DNA of 10,371 bases. Origin: Clostridia bacterium (GTDB lineage: Bacteria; Bacillota; Clostridia; Christensenellales; UBA3700). The DNA lies in assembly GCA_900772745.1 (NCBI GenBank), contig CAAGRV010000021.1:1-10371 (forward strand). The letters are read 5' to 3'. Shown one piece after another: positions 1-6,420 of this stretch. The position numbers and the translations under genes were made by a program. Below the pieces are notes generated by a model. That model made no database searches. It was not told where the DNA came from and was given only the letters and a program-made list of their open reading frames with translations. How positions within the stretch are numbered: position 1 is the first letter of the stretch; every line of letters begins with the position of its first letter.

Positions 1-1
1 A

Positions 2-658
2 TTGCTCCACAAAGAGCAAACAGAAGCTGCTCTAAGCAAACTATGCGAGGCATACCACGTAGAAGTGACAGACTTGCACAGAAGCGACTATGACGCTTAT
101 CTTACGATGATGGTTGTCAAAGGCTTGTGCGACGAATACAAGACTGATTTAGAAGGCTTGTTGCACCTATGCCCAAATGCTTTCTACAATGTGCACGACG
201 GCGAAATCAAGAACAATTTTGCCACGGTGAGCAACTCGAAAAAACTTCTCGAATTCGCAAAACACGTCAAGATAGACAGAGAGCTTGCCCGTGCTACCAA
301 TCTACGCCAAGTCAATATTTGTTTTAGCAAAGACTTCGAGGATAAGAACTTCAAAAGGGCAATGTACCTAGTCAAACAGCTTAGACTTCGTGGCGGTTAC
401 TATTGCTCCAAGGTCAAGAAAGCCGACTACTTTCTCAAAGGCGAGAACGAGTGCAGTCGTAGCAAAAATCTACAACAATGCAACGGCATAGACGACGTCA
501 ATGTAAAGGCGGTCGAGATAGAAGAATTTCTCCAAATCCTTGGGGTGACATCTGCCGAATATCAAAGAGTGGACAATATGTCTATGTCCAGTATCAAGAG
601 CAATACCAGTCGCAGCCACAACAATGTCGGCGTCAAGAAAGCCGTCCAACCAAAATGA
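2..658 (+). CDS. DnaQ-like 3'-5' exonuclease with C-terminal BRCT-like domain (3' part, N-terminus outside window)
   Basis: The reading frame is open from the left edge, so this is the last 218 codons of a longer gene. The TTG at 2 is simply the first whole codon and has no start support. Residues 26-31 (HRSDYD) fit the HxxxxD ExoIII motif of DnaQ/DEDDh exonucleases, with the downstream helix (AYLTMMVVKGLCDEY) typical of the end of that fold. Motifs ExoI and ExoII would lie upstream. From about residue 102 to 182 the pattern VNICFS...GG(131-132)...ADYFLKG...EIEEFLQILG resembles a BRCT domain, a protein- or nick-binding module. The last ~35 residues are Ser/Asn-rich and basic, probably disordered. 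By family, the enzyme removes 3' nucleotides in DNA replication or repair. It could be a PolIII-epsilon-like accessory exonuclease rather than the replicative proofreader. A terminator follows immediately. The exonuclease call is fairly firm; the BRCT call is from pattern only. Confidence 0.72.
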   Translation: MLHKEQTEAALSKLCEAYHVEVTDLHRSDYDAYLTMMVVKGLCDEYKTDLEGLLHLCPNAFYNVHDGEIKNNFATVSNSKKLLEFAKHVKIDRELARATNLRQVNICFSKDFEDKNFKRAMYLVKQLRLRGGYYCSKVKKADYFLKGENECSRSKNLQQCNGIDDVNVKAVEIEEFLQILGVTSAEYQRVDNMSMSSIKSNTSRSHNNVGVKKAVQPK

Positions 659-661
659 CAA

Positions 662-690
662 AAGTCACCTAGATGGTGACTTATTTTTAT
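662..690 (+). terminator. Rho-independent terminator after the exonuclease gene
   Basis: A perfect 8-bp stem (AAGTCACC 662-669 with GGTGACTT 675-682) has a 5-nt loop and is followed by ATTTTTAT. It starts 4 nt after the stop codon. On the other strand the stem is followed by TTGTCATTTT, so it could weakly stop the convergent Wzy-like transcript as well. Confidence 0.8.
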
Positions 691-784
691 TGTTTTGAGC
701 TAAAATTGTCAGGTATTTTATTTAATATTTTTCAACTTTATATGTATCACAAAGACAAGCCGTCAAGCATTTTGGCAAGAACAA

Positions 785-2206
785 TTAGGCGGTAATTATG
801 CTTTGAATTTTGGCATTAGAGCCAGCCACTGCGGTGAGTTCTCGCAATTTTTTTTGTTTGATATTCTCGTTGTTTTTGTCACACAAGGTGAGCATAAACG
901 TCAGCATTGTTACGAACGGCAATGGCGCAAAGTCGCCAGTATTTATCATAGAGTAACCCTCGAAAGCAAGAATACCCAAGAATGTAAATATGTTGAAAGC
1001 ATTGCGTCTTAGGAGCACTCTCAGACGGGTGAATGTCATATAAAGCCAAGTAACAAGACCAAGCAATCCCATCGAACCTATGACTTGGAAAATGGTGGAG
1101 TGATACCAGAACATAGCCATTTCTTTGAGGTCGTAGACGTCCTTGTTGAGATGACCTAGCCCTACACCAAAGATAGGGTTGGACAAAAAGTTGCGAACAG
1201 CCTCGTCATACAATCTATTTCTACCCGAACTTCCGCCCGCTATCGCTTTTTTGATTGTTTCGAGTAGCAAGTCTTTTTCTATGATAGAAACGGCGGCGAC
1301 GCCCGCTATTGCTACAATCACTACCAAACCAAAAGTAATGCGCTTAGAAGGTTTTTTTGCATATACGAAACTGAAAATTATCAAGAATGGGAAAATGGCT
1401 GTTGCTGCCAACATACCGCCACGGCACATAGACAAGCAAATTGCAAGATATTCCAAAATGCCAAGAATAAAGTACAAAAAACCACCTTTTTTGTAAGTTG
1501 CCAGATAGAAAGCAAACGGCATAGCAAGGAGTGTGTAGTTGCCAAGGTTGTTTTTCCATTGGCGATAAGGGAAAACGATATTGAGCTCTTTGTGATTTTT
1601 GAAATCGACAATATATGCAGAAACCCACATAAGCAATATCATCACGCCAATCATAGCCATACTTCTAGCAAAGTAGTCTTTGACCTTAGTTGTATCGTCG
1701 GGGATATATGCACGGAACATAATGTAGAAACAAGCCATACCAGGACCTAGCATAACAACGTAGTACAGGGCAGTTGGCTTGAAATAGTGTTCGACAGGGA
1801 TAGAGCCAATTCCGCCAAGCAAAATAGCAAAAGCGTACAAAGCAATACCCCAGAATAGGCTACCTTTTTTGACGTTTTTGACAGGATAAAGGCATATATG
1901 ACCTATGAATGCAGGCAAAAGGAACAATGCCACCCACCAATATTGGACATAATCTTGGAACTTGGCGCCGTACAATCCCAGCGGAATCATACAAGCGAAC
2001 ATAAAAGTCACGAAAGATGGAGTAATATCTCTACAAAACAAAAGATTGGCAGATATCAAAATTGCGAGTGTTATCACGCCGAACGGTTCAAGTTTGTAAG
2101 CAAAAGAAAAGATTGCTACAAACAATACAAGAAGAAGATATATATTCGAGTAAAAGCCTTCCGCCATAGCTTGGGATAGGCTTTCGATTTTGTTACGTAT
2201 TGTCAA
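785..2206 (-). CDS. O-antigen ligase / polymerase (Wzy/WaaL, PF04932-type) family membrane protein
   Basis: This 473-residue protein is almost entirely hydrophobic, with about 12 or more membrane segments between residues 22 and 442. Three features fit the O-antigen ligase/polymerase family: SMCRGGML (259-266, the family's S/C-R-G-G helix), RLYDEAVRNF...NPIFGVGLG (331-351, the conserved R..l....f...P..G.G.G block in the large outer loop), and WYHSTIFQVIGSMGLLG (367-383, with His369). Such enzymes join or polymerise undecaprenyl-linked glycans on the outer face of the membrane; in a Gram-positive the product would be a wall or capsular polysaccharide. The substrate cannot be told. No other glycan genes are visible, so it stands as an orphan. 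The start chosen is TTG at 2206-2204, about 25 nt below the predicted transcription start; its Shine-Dalgarno (GGGGA, 12 nt upstream) is poor. The alternative start is ATG at 2167, which loses 13 residues and no membrane segment. Confidence 0.82.
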   Translation of the reverse strand: MTIRNKIESLSQAMAEGFYSNIYLLLVLFVAIFSFAYKLEPFGVITLAILISANLLFCRDITPSFVTFMFACMIPLGLYGAKFQDYVQYWWVALFLLPAFIGHICLYPVKNVKKGSLFWGIALYAFAILLGGIGSIPVEHYFKPTALYYVVMLGPGMACFYIMFRAYIPDDTTKVKDYFARSMAMIGVMILLMWVSAYIVDFKNHKELNIVFPYRQWKNNLGNYTLLAMPFAFYLATYKKGGFLYFILGILEYLAICLSMCRGGMLAATAIFPFLIIFSFVYAKKPSKRITFGLVVIVAIAGVAAVSIIEKDLLLETIKKAIAGGSSGRNRLYDEAVRNFLSNPIFGVGLGHLNKDVYDLKEMAMFWYHSTIFQVIGSMGLLGLVTWLYMTFTRLRVLLRRNAFNIFTFLGILAFEGYSMINTGDFAPLPFVTMLTFMLTLCDKNNENIKQKKLRELTAVAGSNAKIQSIITA

Positions 2207-2237
2207 TTTTTCACGCAGTCCCCAATTTTATAATATA

Positions 2238-2266
2238 AGTATAGCATATTTTATAGATAAAGCAAA
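2238..2266 (-). promoter_or_regulatory. Predicted extended -10 promoter for the Wzy-like gene
   Basis: Reading leftward, the -10 element TATACT (2243-2238) is preceded by TG one base upstream (TGCTATACT), an extended -10. The -35 region near 2266-2260 is weak (TTTGCT with a 17-nt spacer). The predicted transcript start is near 2231, leaving a leader of about 25 nt before the TTG start. Confidence 0.55.
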
Positions 2267-2381
2267 CATATAATTTGTTTTGGTGAAAAAACTAACAAAA
2301 TAATGTTGAGATTTTGATATATGATTGTTTTTGTGCAAATTATTTTCAAATATATTGTGCCTAATATACAACGTAAAGTTT

Positions 2382-2399
2382 ATGTGAAATTATTAACAC
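2382..2399. promoter_or_regulatory. Imperfect palindrome, candidate Crp/Fnr- or Rex-type operator
   Basis: The sequence ATGTGAAATTATTAACAC is an imperfect inverted repeat. It matches 9 of 10 bases of a Crp-type TGTGA-N6-TCACA site, and 11 of 14 fixed bases of the clostridial Rex consensus TTGTTAA-N4-TTAACAA. Its centre (2390.5) lies about 62-64 bp before the predicted start of the sulfatase transcript, the usual spot for a class I activator site. The surroundings are AT-rich, so chance is possible, and no regulator gene is visible. Confidence 0.3.
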
Positions 2400-2418
2400 T
2401 CAAAAGCGGGATTTGGGC

Positions 2419-2447
2419 TTGAAAAATCGGTGTATATATAGTATAAT
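2419..2447 (+). promoter_or_regulatory. Strong sigma-A type promoter for the sulfatase-anSME unit
   Basis: TTGAAA (2419-2424) and a perfect TATAAT (2442-2447) are separated by exactly 17 bp. The predicted transcription start is about 2452-2454, giving a short leader of about 22 nt. That leader contains the ribosome binding site AAAGGTGG (2463-2470), 5 nt before the ATG. Confidence 0.85.
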
Positions 2448-2475
2448 GTTTACATTAAAAATAAAGGTGGATATT

Positions 2476-4647
2476 ATGGAAGAAAAGGAAAATCAAATTG
2501 TAGAAGAGAGTGTAACAACTCCTTCTGAACCAACTGGTGCTCCAAAGAAAGGTTTGTCCATCTCGATGGATATGCAAAAAAAGGTTGGTCCACTACTCAT
2601 GTTCAGTATTGGCGTACTTTTGATGCTACTCCAATGGATAGTTGGTCTCAACTTGATTGTGCTTTTGGGCGCAATTTATATGATTGTAGACAGCGTACTT
2701 ATCACATTGGGCGTATTCGTCAAGAAAAGACTTTATCTTTGGAATCTCATTGGCTATGTCGCAGTTAGCTTTGGCATAGCGCTTTACTTTATTTTCAATG
2801 GTGCTGACGCAGGCTGGGGAGCAATCACCAGTGGCGCAACTGGATTTATCAACACCGTTCACAAATTGTGGCAAGGCGAAGGCAACTTTGGAACAAGACT
2901 TGTCGGCAACATTATCATCAGCGGACCAGCATTTTTGCTTGTGCTAGCTATGTTCTTGATTGTCAACAAAGTTAGGAATGACAAAGGCTCTTTGAAATTC
3001 GCTCTCACTGGCACAATCTCAGTGCTCCTTGTAGGTATGAGCGTACTATTCGTATTCACAACCAACCTAAGAGCCAATCCAAAGGTTTTCGATATGTCTA
3101 AGGGACACGACGAATACCTCAACAATATCAAGAAAAAAGACGGCAAATCTCCAAACGTAATCGTTGTGTTGATGGACGACCTAGGCTATGGCGACACCAG
3201 CTACAACGCACGCAAGGCAGGCAGAACACCATCTTACGAGACTCCAAACATCGACAGACTTGCTGAGGAAGGACTTGACTTCGACAACTTCTATTCTTCA
3301 TACAGCGTATGTTCTCCAGCTCGTTTTGCTTTGATGACAGGTCGTTATCCATATCGTGGATATGCAGACAACGTAATTTATCCAACCGTCAACTCATTCT
3401 CACCACTTGCATCTACCAGAGTATTCAACGCAATCGAGATGGGCAACAACGTAGACGGCTTGTTGTCAGACGAAGTAACTATCGCAGAGTCATTCAAGGC
3501 GGCAGGATATGCAACTGGCTGTTTTGGGAAGTGGCACTTGGGCGACTATGGACAATATTTGCCAACCAACCAAGGCTTTGACTACTTCTATGGCTCTCAC
3601 CACGTAAATGATATGACGCCATTCTATCACGTGAAAGAAACCGACCAAAAATACGAGATTGTCAAAGGCACAAAAGACCTTGACCAAAGCTATGCAAGCA
3701 AGCTCATTCACGACGAAACCAACGCATGGATTGAGGCAAGACTCCAAGCAGAAGAGAATTTCTTTGCATACTATGCAACTCCATGGCCACACGCTCCAGT
3801 ATATGCTGGATATGATTTCCAAGGCACAACAGGCGCGGGTATTTATGCAGACTGTGTGACCGAGTTCGACTACTATCTAGGAGAGCTCTTCAAAACACTC
3901 GAAAATCACAATGCTATGGACGACACAATCATTGTATTTACTTCCGACAATGGACCTGCACTCCAAGGCTCAACCAACGAAATGCGTGGTGGAAAGTATT
4001 CTCCATACGATGCAGGACAAAAACTCCCATTCTATATCAGATGGGGCAACAATGCGTTGTTCAACCACAGAACTATCGAGGCTACCGCAACTCTTGCAGA
4101 CCTTTACCCAACACTTGTAGAGGCTTGCGGAATTGAGAGCAAAGACGGTATCCAAGGATATATGCCTAGCCACGTAGACAGAGAAATTGATGGCGTATCA
4201 ATGATGCCACTTATCACTGGTGAAAAGCAATTTATCCATGACAAGGATCACCCAATCTTGCACATGAAACGCAATGATATCAAGGCTATCCAATACTCTA
4301 TGACCAGAGAAGAAGTGCTTGAAAGTGTAAAGGGTTATACTGCAAGTGGCAACCACAAAGACCAAAGAGGCAACGAGGCTGATTATGCCAATATGCCATT
4401 CATCAAGGACAACGACTTCCTCAACTGGAAATACTTCAAGAGATATCGCAACGACAACCCAGAATTCCCAGACAAGGTAAGACGCAACTGGCTCATGTGC
4501 TTGACAGATGACACCAGCGAAAGCTACCAAAGAGCTGACGTATTCCCTGATCTTGCAAAGCAATACAACGCATCACTCTCAGAGTGGAGCAAGAAGTTGA
4601 AAGACAACCGCAGAGCTATCAACAAAGAGTATTACAACAAAAAATAA
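2476..4647 (+). CDS. Membrane-anchored type I (formylglycine-dependent, Cys-type) sulfatase
   Basis: This 723-residue protein starts at ATG 2476, set by AAAGGTGG 5 nt upstream; the in-frame TTG at 2413 lies before the promoter -10 and is rejected. Residues ~38-196 hold five predicted membrane segments (about 38-56, 58-80, 88-108, 147-165, 177-196). With Lys-rich flanks inside, the rest falls outside the cell. The sulfatase domain follows: metal ligands D234/D235 (MDDLGYGD), the signature CSPAR at 279-283 with LMTGR at 286-290 (Cys279 becomes formylglycine, Arg283 conserved), GKWHLG 351-356, WPHAP with His439, SDNG with D491/N492, and Lys507. The C-terminal DLYPTLVEACGI (542-553) and NWLMCLTDD (671-679) regions are typical of arylsulfatase-like enzymes. 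It should hydrolyse sulfate esters; the substrate is unknown. The five-TM plus sulfatase-fold shape recalls LtaS, but LtaS uses a Thr nucleophile, so this is not a lipoteichoic acid synthase. The next gene encodes its probable activator. Confidence 0.92.
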   Translation: MEEKENQIVEESVTTPSEPTGAPKKGLSISMDMQKKVGPLLMFSIGVLLMLLQWIVGLNLIVLLGAIYMIVDSVLITLGVFVKKRLYLWNLIGYVAVSFGIALYFIFNGADAGWGAITSGATGFINTVHKLWQGEGNFGTRLVGNIIISGPAFLLVLAMFLIVNKVRNDKGSLKFALTGTISVLLVGMSVLFVFTTNLRANPKVFDMSKGHDEYLNNIKKKDGKSPNVIVVLMDDLGYGDTSYNARKAGRTPSYETPNIDRLAEEGLDFDNFYSSYSVCSPARFALMTGRYPYRGYADNVIYPTVNSFSPLASTRVFNAIEMGNNVDGLLSDEVTIAESFKAAGYATGCFGKWHLGDYGQYLPTNQGFDYFYGSHHVNDMTPFYHVKETDQKYEIVKGTKDLDQSYASKLIHDETNAWIEARLQAEENFFAYYATPWPHAPVYAGYDFQGTTGAGIYADCVTEFDYYLGELFKTLENHNAMDDTIIVFTSDNGPALQGSTNEMRGGKYSPYDAGQKLPFYIRWGNNALFNHRTIEATATLADLYPTLVEACGIESKDGIQGYMPSHVDREIDGVSMMPLITGEKQFIHDKDHPILHMKRNDIKAIQYSMTREEVLESVKGYTASGNHKDQRGNEADYANMPFIKDNDFLNWKYFKRYRNDNPEFPDKVRRNWLMCLTDDTSESYQRADVFPDLAKQYNASLSEWSKKLKDNRRAINKEYYNKK

Positions 4648-4653
4648 CAACTT

Positions 4654-4681
4654 ATTTAAGCAGGCATAGTCCTGCTTAAAT
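4654..4681 (+). promoter_or_regulatory. Intercistronic hairpin between the sulfatase and anSME genes
   Basis: A perfect 11-bp stem (ATTTAAGCAGG 4654-4664 with CCTGCTTAAAT 4671-4681) has a 6-nt loop. It starts 6 nt after the sulfatase stop and ends just before the AGGA ribosome binding site of the anSME gene. Only TTTATA follows, so it is at best a leaky terminator. It could attenuate downstream transcription or protect the 3' end of a sulfatase-only mRNA. No separate promoter for the anSME gene is evident in the 46-nt gap. Confidence 0.7.
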
Positions 4682-4693
4682 TTATAGGAAAGT

Positions 4694-5788
4694 ATGCCAA
4701 AAAATCTATCAATTATGATCAAGCCTGCATCGAGTATGTGCAATCTTAGATGCAAATATTGTTTTTATCATTCGCTAGCAGGTTCGAGAGAAAGTTTTAG
4801 CTATGGCAAAATGTCACAAGCTACAACAGATGAAGTCATCGCCAAAGCATTGAAATTCGCTGATGGTGGCAGTATTTATTTTTCATTCCAAGGCGGAGAG
4901 CCATTGTTCGCAGGCAAAGAATACTTCAAGTATTTTGTAGACAAAGTCAACGAGCTCAACACACGCCACAGCACGATTTATTATAGTTTGCAGACCAACG
5001 GCACGCTCATTGACCAAGAGTGGGCGGAGTTTTTTGCCAAGCACCAATTCTTGCTTGGGGTGAGTATGGACGGCGACCAAACTGCCAACCGCTATCGCTT
5101 GGACATCAATCTTGACTATACATTCCCAGTAGTCCGCAAGGCTTTGGATATTTTGACCGAGGCGGGCGTGGACGTCAACATTTTGATTGTGGCGACAGGT
5201 TGGACGGCTGACCATATCGAGGACGTCTATCGCTATTTGACATCTCAAGGGTTCAAGTATCTCCAATTTATTCCTTGTCTAAGACCATTTGGAGATGACA
5301 GCGAAGGACCGCTCTATATGAGCGTGGAGCAGTACGGCAACTTCCTTATCCGTTTGTTCAACTTGTATGTTAAAGACTATGTGCGAGGCGATTACACCAG
5401 CGTACGACTACTCGACAACTGGGTATATCTCTATCTCGGCAAACAGCCAGAACAGTGCGGAGTATGCGGACATTGTTCGCACCAATTCGTTGTGGAAGGC
5501 AACGGCAATGTTTATCCTTGCGACTTCTATTGTTTGGACGAATGGTTGCTCGGCGATATACACGATATGGACTTTGACCAGCTCGCTCATACTGACAGGG
5601 CAACGCAGTTTATCAAAGATTCTATCAACATTCCCGTCAAGTGCAAGAGTTGTGAGTTCTATGGAATATGCCGTGCAGGCGGTTGCAAACGCAACAGAGC
5701 GGACAGAGATTATTGCATGGCATACAAAAAGTTTTTCTCATCTTGTTTGCCGTTGTTTAGAGCATTCGTTGCAGAGAAAAACCGCTAA
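4694..5788 (+). CDS. Anaerobic sulfatase-maturating enzyme (anSME), radical SAM/SPASM protein
   Basis: This cytoplasmic radical SAM enzyme is predicted to oxidise the active-site Cys of a sulfatase to C-alpha-formylglycine without oxygen. In its 364 residues, C16-x3-C20-x2-C23 (CNLRCKYC) would bind the SAM [4Fe-4S] cluster and FQGGEP (65-70) binds SAM. The SPASM region supplies auxiliary-cluster cysteines C255, C258, C261, C276, C280, C317, C320, C326, C331 and C341. NVYPCDFY (272-279) contains Asp277, matching the proposed catalytic base of characterised anSMEs. Length and motif spacing are ordinary for the family (about 370 residues). The start is ATG 4694 with AGGA 4 nt upstream of it. It lies 46 nt after a Cys-type sulfatase, the expected substrate, and is followed by a strong terminator, so the two form one unit. 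Family members on Ser-type sulfatases exist, but here the partner is Cys-type. Confidence is high. Confidence 0.93.
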   Translation: MPKNLSIMIKPASSMCNLRCKYCFYHSLAGSRESFSYGKMSQATTDEVIAKALKFADGGSIYFSFQGGEPLFAGKEYFKYFVDKVNELNTRHSTIYYSLQTNGTLIDQEWAEFFAKHQFLLGVSMDGDQTANRYRLDINLDYTFPVVRKALDILTEAGVDVNILIVATGWTADHIEDVYRYLTSQGFKYLQFIPCLRPFGDDSEGPLYMSVEQYGNFLIRLFNLYVKDYVRGDYTSVRLLDNWVYLYLGKQPEQCGVCGHCSHQFVVEGNGNVYPCDFYCLDEWLLGDIHDMDFDQLAHTDRATQFIKDSINIPVKCKSCEFYGICRAGGCKRNRADRDYCMAYKKFFSSCLPLFRAFVAEKNR

Positions 5789-5817
5789 AAAGTCGATACA
5801 TATCATCATTTTGTCAT

Positions 5818-5845
5818 CAAGGAGCTACCTAGCTCCTTGTTTTTT
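5818..5845 (+). terminator. Strong Rho-independent terminator ending the sulfatase-anSME unit
   Basis: A 9-bp stem (CAAGGAGCT 5818-5826 with AGCTCCTTG 5831-5839) has a 4-nt loop ACCT and is followed directly by six Ts (5840-5845). It lies 29 nt after the anSME stop codon. Confidence 0.93.
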
Positions 5846-5983
5846 ACCGCAAAATATCAATCCCTATCGTCTAGTTTCCACATTCGTTCCAACTATCCAC
5901 TTCCCCTTACTAAGGGGCAGTCTTTCATAAGGATATATTTTCACCAACTACCGCCCACTTGCATAGCTTGATAGGGGGTAGAT
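5846..5983 (+). other. Intergenic region upstream of cwlJ-gerQ
   Basis: This 138-bp stretch between the anSME terminator and the cwlJ start must carry the cwlJ promoter. It holds a small hairpin (CCCCTT 5903-5908 with AAGGGG 5912-5917, 3-nt loop). No clear sigma-A promoter is seen, which would fit control by a sporulation sigma factor, but no convincing sporulation promoter could be assigned either. Confidence 0.4.
5974..5978 (+). promoter_or_regulatory. Ribosome binding site of cwlJ-like gene
   Basis: GGGGG lies 5 nt before ATG 5984. The surrounding ten bases ATAGGGGGTA (5971-5980) recur exactly before the next gene at 6409-6418. Both differ from the AAGGAGG used in the ABC operon. Confidence 0.7.
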
Positions 5984-6412
5984 ATGAGCGACGAAGAACT
6001 TTTGGCAAGGATAATCCAATGCGAGGCAGGGGGAGAGGGGGAAGATGGAATGAAAGCCGTGGCAACGGTCATACTCAACAGGCTCACCGAAACCAAAGGC
6101 GAATATGGACGACAAAATACGCTTGGCGACGTCATCTTTGCGCCAGTCCAATTCGATTGCGCAAGAGAGAGCATACGGGGCAAATACAATCCGCAGAACA
6201 TATACAATATGCGCCCAGAGCAAGTGCATTATGACATAGCACAGTGGGCGCTCGGTGGCAACAAATTGCCTATTGTGGCGGACGCTTTGTGGTATTTCAA
6301 TCCGTACAAACCAAGTTGCAAGTCCAATTTTCCCAACAATTCTGGCGAGTTTGGTATCCGCATAGGGGGACATTGTTTCTATCTGCCGACCAACGAATAT
6401 TACAAAACATAG
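5984..6412 (+). CDS. cwlJ: CwlJ-like spore cortex hydrolase (SleB/CwlJ, Hydrolase_2 family)
   Basis: This 142-residue protein is a bare SleB/CwlJ catalytic domain. LLARIIQCEAGGEG (6-19) gives the conserved EAxGE motif, with Glu14 the likely catalytic acid. MKAVATVILNRL (23-34), ALWYFNP (101-107) and the GGHCFY tail (128-133) complete the family pattern. By family it cuts cortex peptidoglycan containing muramic-delta-lactam during spore germination. It has no signal peptide and no PG-binding domain, which fits CwlJ (made in the mother cell, held at the coat) rather than exported SleB. A GerQ-like gene follows 8 nt later, and GerQ is the protein CwlJ depends on for spore association in Bacillus. 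The start is ATG 5984 with AGGGGG 5 nt upstream. Vegetative relatives of this fold exist, so the CwlJ role rests on size, missing signal peptide and neighbour. Confidence 0.85.
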   Translation: MSDEELLARIIQCEAGGEGEDGMKAVATVILNRLTETKGEYGRQNTLGDVIFAPVQFDCARESIRGKYNPQNIYNMRPEQVHYDIAQWALGGNKLPIVADALWYFNPYKPSCKSNFPNNSGEFGIRIGGHCFYLPTNEYYKT

Positions 6413-6416
6413 GGGG
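6411..6416 (+). promoter_or_regulatory. Ribosome binding site of gerQ-like gene, overlapping the cwlJ stop codon
   Basis: AGGGGG begins inside the TAG stop (6410-6412) of the upstream gene and sits 4 nt before ATG 6421. The arrangement suggests coupled translation of the two genes. Confidence 0.7.
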
Positions 6417-6420
6417 TATT

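Larger units (their letters stand above)
2207..2475. other. AT-rich divergent intergenic region
   Basis: These 269 bp separate the leftward Wzy-like gene from the rightward sulfatase gene. They hold the two promoters and the palindrome listed separately. No coding potential, tRNA or structured RNA is evident in the rest. Confidence 0.7.

Noticed and set aside
2413..2475. In-frame TTG extension of the sulfatase gene by 21 residues
   Set aside because: It lies upstream of the predicted -10 box and transcription start, and ATG 2476 has a good ribosome binding site.
2476..4647. Identification as lipoteichoic acid synthase (LtaS)
   Set aside because: The layout is similar, but the nucleophile motif is CSPAR rather than a Thr motif, GKWHLG is sulfatase-like, and an anSME gene is adjacent.
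5903..5917. Hairpin CCCCTT-ACT-AAGGGG as a terminator or riboswitch
   Set aside because: The stem is only 6 bp, no T-tract follows on either strand, and nothing around it resembles a known riboswitch.
5367..5930. 187-codon plus-strand open frame overlapping the end of the anSME gene
   Set aside because: It is a shifted frame of the anSME gene, crosses its strong terminator, and has no recognisable protein pattern or ribosome binding site.
5926..5935. CATAAGGATA as a SigK/SigE -10 element for cwlJ
   Set aside because: The downstream TA is displaced by one base from the SigK consensus and no matching -35 is found at proper spacing.
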